Of a stretch of 64,000 bases of DNA, positions 60,661 through 64,000 are shown piece after piece. Location: positions 248,001 to 312,000 of the forward strand of contig OZ251241.1 in NCBI GenBank assembly GCA_965240325.2, given 5' to 3'. The notes under the pieces are model-generated. The model was not told the origin of the DNA. It saw nothing but the letters and a program-made list of their open reading frames with translations, and searched no databases. Source of the DNA: Rebecca billardiae RCC1528. Its lineage: Eukaryota > Haptophyta. Each line of letters starts with the position of its first letter. The first letter of the stretch is position 1. Position numbers and translations under genes: made by a program.

Positions 60661-63276
60661 ATGCGCGTGCCCGCCAGCTGGCTGCTGCTGGTCGCGGGCG
60701 CGGCTGCCCATCTCGGGGACCTGCGGATCACACGGCAGGGCTGCGTGTGCCTCTCCGAATGCAGCCCCGCCGACGGCTACTGCTGGACGGAGGGCGTGGA
60801 AGGCGGTTACGGCCGGCCTGACGACGCCGGCTCGTGTGGCACGTACTACAACGCGCCTCACACCATCGACTCAGGCTGGCATGACGTGTGCATCTCGTCG
60901 CTCGAGCACCCGCCGTACACGCCGGTCGGCGTGCCTGAGTCGCAGGTCTTCCCGGACGCGCACACCGCCGTGCGCGAGGGCATCGACCACCTCAGGCTGC
61001 TCGCGCTCATCCCGTACTGCCTGCACGGCAACACGGGCGACTGCTACGATTCGTGGCACCACAGCCCGCCCGAGCCGTGGGTGGGCAACGCGCGTGCGTG
61101 GCACTGCACGGCGTGCCGCACGCTCAGCACCGTCACATGGCACACCGAGCGCTGCGTGCCCTGGACTGACGCGACGATCCTCGCGGTGTACGACGCGGCG
61201 CGCAACATGGTCGTCGTCTCCTTCCAGGGCACGGCCGACCCGACCACCGAGGCGTACGACCTGCGGCTGCGGCAGGAGCACCCGTACACCCGACTGGGCA
61301 GCGTGTGGCAGAGCGTGGGCATCCACACGGGCTTCTTCTCCGTCTTCCAGGAGCTGCACGGCTCGCTGTACGATGTGCTGGACGAGGCGCACGCGCAGCT
61401 ACTCGGCTCGCTGCCGGAGGCGCCCGCGCTCGTCCTCACCGGGCACTCGCTCGGCGGCGCGATCGCGATGATCGCGGCGATGGACCTCGCGAGCATGTGG
61501 GACACGACGCACTACGCGCATGACTCCACGTGCTCGCCGAGCAACCCGTGCCAGTCGCAGATGCCGAGGCAGAGCAACGGCCACTTCCGGCCCGCGTGGC
61601 GGTTGCGCAGGCCGGCTGTCGTGAGCTTCTCCACGCCCAAGCTCGGCAACGCGGGCTTCGCCGAGATGTACCAGGTGCTCGTCACGGAGAGCTACCACCT
61701 GTTCAACGCGGACGACGCCGTGCCCAGCACCCCGCCCTCGTACCTCGGCTACTCCCCGCTGCCGGGCGTGCAGGTGAAGTTTGCGACCGGCACGTTTGCG
61801 AGCGGCTGCGGCGGCGAGCTGCGCACCCACTACTCGCTGTGCACCGGCCCGTCCACCTCAGCCGCGTGCAGCGCCAACTCGGGCGGCTCGGTGTGGGACA
61901 TGATCTCGCTGATCTCCGACTCGACCGTGCACTGCAACATGTGCGCCCAGCCCATCTGCGCGGCCGACAGCGCCATGTGTGAGAGGTCGCCCGACCTCGT
62001 GCCATCGCCGCCGCCGCCGCCGCCGCCGCCGCCGTCGCCCAGCCCGCCACCGCCCAGCCCGCCGCCGCCGAGCGTGCCGCCGAGCGCGCCGCCGGGCTCG
62101 CCGCCGAGCGCGCCTCCCAGCCTGCCGCCGAGCCTGCCGCCGAGACCGCCGCCGAGCACGCCACCGAGCGCGCCGCCAAGCGCGCCGCCGAGCGCGCCGC
62201 CGAGCCCGCCGCCCAGCCCGCCGCCCAGCCCGCCGCCCAGCCCGCCGCCAGACCCGCCGCAACGCCCGCCGCCTCCGAGCCCACCGCCTATCCCGCCCAG
62301 CACGCCGCCCAGCACGCCGCCGAGCCCGCCACCCACTGCGCCGCCCGCCCTACCGCCTAGCCGACCGCCAGGCGCGCCGCCTGGCATGCCGCCCAGCGCG
62401 CCTCCCGCCCCGCCTCCGACCCCTCCGCCACCGGCCGGGCCGCCGAGCCGGCCTCCGCCGCAGCCACCGCCATCCTCACCGCCACGGCGGCCGCCCTCGA
62501 GGCCGCCACCACCCGCGCCGCCGCCGCCTTCGCCGCCGCCGCACCCGCCGCCGCCGTTGGCGCCGCCGCCGAGCGCGCCGCCGCGTCTCCCACCACGCCC
62601 GCCGCCCACGCCCCCTCCATCGCCGCCGCCGCCGTACGTCGCAACAGGGAGCTCGGCCGTCGGCGCGACCGGCGGCGACGATGACGGCGACGGCAGCAGT
62701 GGGCGCGGCGGCGCCTCCACCGGCACGTCGGGGCGCTCGCCGCTCGGCGGGGAGCCGTCGCAGGAGGCGTCTGCCGCTGGCGCGCAGGGCGCCACCCTGC
62801 AGGCCATCGAGGCGCTTCTGGTCGTCCTCGCCGTGTGCGGCGCGCTGGCCGCGTGCGCCGTCTGCGCGTACCGGCTGCGGCTGCCGTCCATCCGCCGCCG
62901 GCGCGCGCTCGAGGCGATGCGCGGCAGTGACGGCGAGCTGCCGACCGTCAGCGTTGACGGCGGCGCGGCCTCGCGCGAGCCGAGTGCGACCGACGGGAGC
63001 GGCGGCGGCTCCCAGTTGGCGCGCCGCCTGAGCGATGGCCTGGCGCACGCTGGCATCGGCGCGGCGGCCAACGCGCACGGCGGCGACGACGTGGGCACCT
63101 CGGCCGTGCGCTGCTCGCCGGTCGAGCCCGCCGCAGCGAGCCAGGCGGCGCACCGGCCCGACCCGGCGGGCGCGCCGCCGCCAGGCGAGGCGCACGCGAC
63201 GAGCGAGATCGAGCTCGCCGATCTGCACGGCGGGCGGCAGCGCGGGCTCGCGCAGGCTGGGTGGAGGCCGCCCTGA
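60661..63276 (+). CDS. Class 3 lipase with Pro/Ser-rich stalk and transmembrane anchor
   Basis: Intronless, 871 residues. Signal peptide (ASWLLLVAGAAA); Cys/Trp-rich module (QGCVCLSEC, YCWTEG); lipase_3 domain with TILAVYDAARNMVVVSFQGT, GHSLGG (Ser263) and FNADDAVPSTPP. Then about 210 residues (448-660) of Pro-Pro-Ser/Ala/Pro repeats like the hydroxyproline-rich rods of green-algal pherophorins. A Gly/Ser linker leads to one transmembrane helix (about 713-738, IEALLVVLAVCGALAACAVCAY), a basic stop-transfer (RRRR) and a cytosolic tail. The lipase would be held outside the cell on a rigid stalk. It is a paralogue of the minus-strand lipase next to it; the loss of both introns suggests a retrocopy-like or recombination event, or intron gain in the partner. 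Confidence 0.9.
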   Translation: MRVPASWLLLVAGAAAHLGDLRITRQGCVCLSECSPADGYCWTEGVEGGYGRPDDAGSCGTYYNAPHTIDSGWHDVCISSLEHPPYTPVGVPESQVFPDAHTAVREGIDHLRLLALIPYCLHGNTGDCYDSWHHSPPEPWVGNARAWHCTACRTLSTVTWHTERCVPWTDATILAVYDAARNMVVVSFQGTADPTTEAYDLRLRQEHPYTRLGSVWQSVGIHTGFFSVFQELHGSLYDVLDEAHAQLLGSLPEAPALVLTGHSLGGAIAMIAAMDLASMWDTTHYAHDSTCSPSNPCQSQMPRQSNGHFRPAWRLRRPAVVSFSTPKLGNAGFAEMYQVLVTESYHLFNADDAVPSTPPSYLGYSPLPGVQVKFATGTFASGCGGELRTHYSLCTGPSTSAACSANSGGSVWDMISLISDSTVHCNMCAQPICAADSAMCERSPDLVPSPPPPPPPPPSPSPPPPSPPPPSVPPSAPPGSPPSAPPSLPPSLPPRPPPSTPPSAPPSAPPSAPPSPPPSPPPSPPPSPPPDPPQRPPPPSPPPIPPSTPPSTPPSPPPTAPPALPPSRPPGAPPGMPPSAPPAPPPTPPPPAGPPSRPPPQPPPSSPPRRPPSRPPPPAPPPPSPPPHPPPPLAPPPSAPPRLPPRPPPTPPPSPPPPYVATGSSAVGATGGDDDGDGSSGRGGASTGTSGRSPLGGEPSQEASAAGAQGATLQAIEALLVVLAVCGALAACAVCAYRLRLPSIRRRRALEAMRGSDGELPTVSVDGGAASREPSATDGSGGGSQLARRLSDGLAHAGIGAAANAHGGDDVGTSAVRCSPVEPAAASQAAHRPDPAGAPPPGEAHATSEIELADLHGGRQRGLAQAGWRPP

Positions 63277-64000
63277 CGGGGACGCTATCAGGCTGTCTCG
63301 GCCTCGGTCGAGCTTTGACCAACATCGACGACATGCGACTCTCGCACGGCGCACCGCGTGCTGCGAGCTGGGCGCAGGCGTGTGGCGCGTCGGCGCGATG
63401 TGCTACGCAACGAGCACGTCACGCAGGACGCGGCACGCGCCGGACGCCTGCTCGCACGGCAATGCGGTGCAGCCAGCGTCGGCACGAGGCCACTTATTTA
63501 TTTCTGTGCCGCACGGGTCACTCCCGCACACTCGGACGAGGACGCGAGGGTGCGGCCCGTGCACTCTGCCAGTCCGCGGTGGGGTCACGGATGACCGACA
63601 CCGATGGCGACCGGTGACCGGCGGTGCGGACGACCGCGCCGGCCCGCGCGCGCAGGGCCAGGCGCGGCGGCGCGCCATTCACGGCGCGTCTGACGACGCG
63701 ACTCGTCATCAGATCCGAATAAGTAAGCAGCAGGCAGCCTGATAGCCACCCGAGCCCTATCTACTGTACGTTATTCTATTATAATACTAGCAGTGCAGCG
63801 TGATACTGATTCAGTACGGCCTTAATAAATACGCGCTTATAATTAATACTACGACTACGACCGTGCTATATACATGATTCCGAATCCGAGGGCTCGGACT
63901 CTGAATTATTACGCCCGCGCGGTCGCGGCTGACAGTTCAACCGATGCAGAGACCGGACGACGGTTCCGCGAATGCCGGTTCACGCCGGGCAGTAGCTTAT
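63277..64000. other. Window edge, no gene seen
   Basis: 3' flank of the lipase gene, becoming AT-richer after 63720. Open frames are short and lack domains. Confidence 0.45.

Overview
The window is nuclear DNA of a eukaryotic, very GC-rich unicellular alga. The evidence is: spliceosomal introns in 11 of the 18 protein genes; eukaryote-only genes (SMC5, ATG9, a PP6-type phosphatase); an algal-style Pro/Ser-rich secreted protein; and a signal peptide followed by an A-S-A-F motif, the plastid-targeting signature of algae with red-derived secondary plastids. A haptophyte is my best guess and a pelagophyte or other stramenopile the main alternative; this is inference. About 27 introns are supported by exon frame and protein homology. 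They are short (24 of 27 between about 90 and 175 nt), typically begin GTGCGC or GTACGC and end GCGCAG, and are built of GC/CG runs; one begins GC.

Layout: 0.75-2.0 kb PP6-like phosphatase (-); 3.3-5.9 kb RING+CCCH zinc-finger protein with a Gln/Trp tract (+); 9.3-10.7 kb coiled-coil protein with a Tyr/Gly/Gln prion-like tail (+); 12.6-13.3 kb broken coiled-coil gene; 13.8-15.3 kb plastid-targeted DUF4239 membrane protein (+); 16.0-19.9 kb SMC5 (-), head-to-head with a TruA-type pseudouridine synthase; 21.6-22.6 kb SAM-domain membrane protein (+); 24.8-29.0 kb twin ABC-ATPase/GNAT fusion (-); 29.6-31.7 kb phosphoglucomutase (-), head-to-head with ATG9 (to 35.0 kb); 35.3-36.6 kb sulfotransferase-like protein (-), head-to-head with an RRM-RRM-RsmH rRNA methyltransferase fusion (to 38.8 kb); tRNA-Pro(CGG) at 39.1 kb (-); 40.1-42.9 kb hybrid histidine kinase (+); 43.2-44.9 kb GT61 glycosyltransferase (+); 45.4-46.4 kb single-pass coiled-coil protein (-), head-to-head with peptide deformylase; 47.5-53.7 kb ankyrin/coiled-coil/PH-like scaffold (+); 53.9-55.0 kb SGNH/PC-esterase-like protein (+); 58.7-63.3 kb a head-to-head pair of secreted class 3 lipases.

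The genes do not form an operon-like pathway. Loose themes are genome maintenance and signalling (SMC5, PP6, histidine kinase), organelle translation (RsmH fusion, deformylase, possibly TruA), and glycan or cell-surface chemistry (GT61, sulfotransferase-like, SGNH esterase-like, two lipases, phosphoglucomutase). Five gene pairs share short divergent intergenic regions of 132-291 bp.

The most unusual DNA is at 55.2-56.6 kb: a 1409-bp nested palindromic element made of three copies of a 96-bp perfect hairpin joined by inverted arms, flanked by a 5-bp direct repeat, sitting beside TA microsatellites, and carrying tRNA-like A- and B-box sequences. One arm has a 186-bp extra segment bounded by its own 5-bp direct repeat. 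The most unusual proteins are the twin ABC/GNAT fusion and the RRM-RRM-RsmH fusion.
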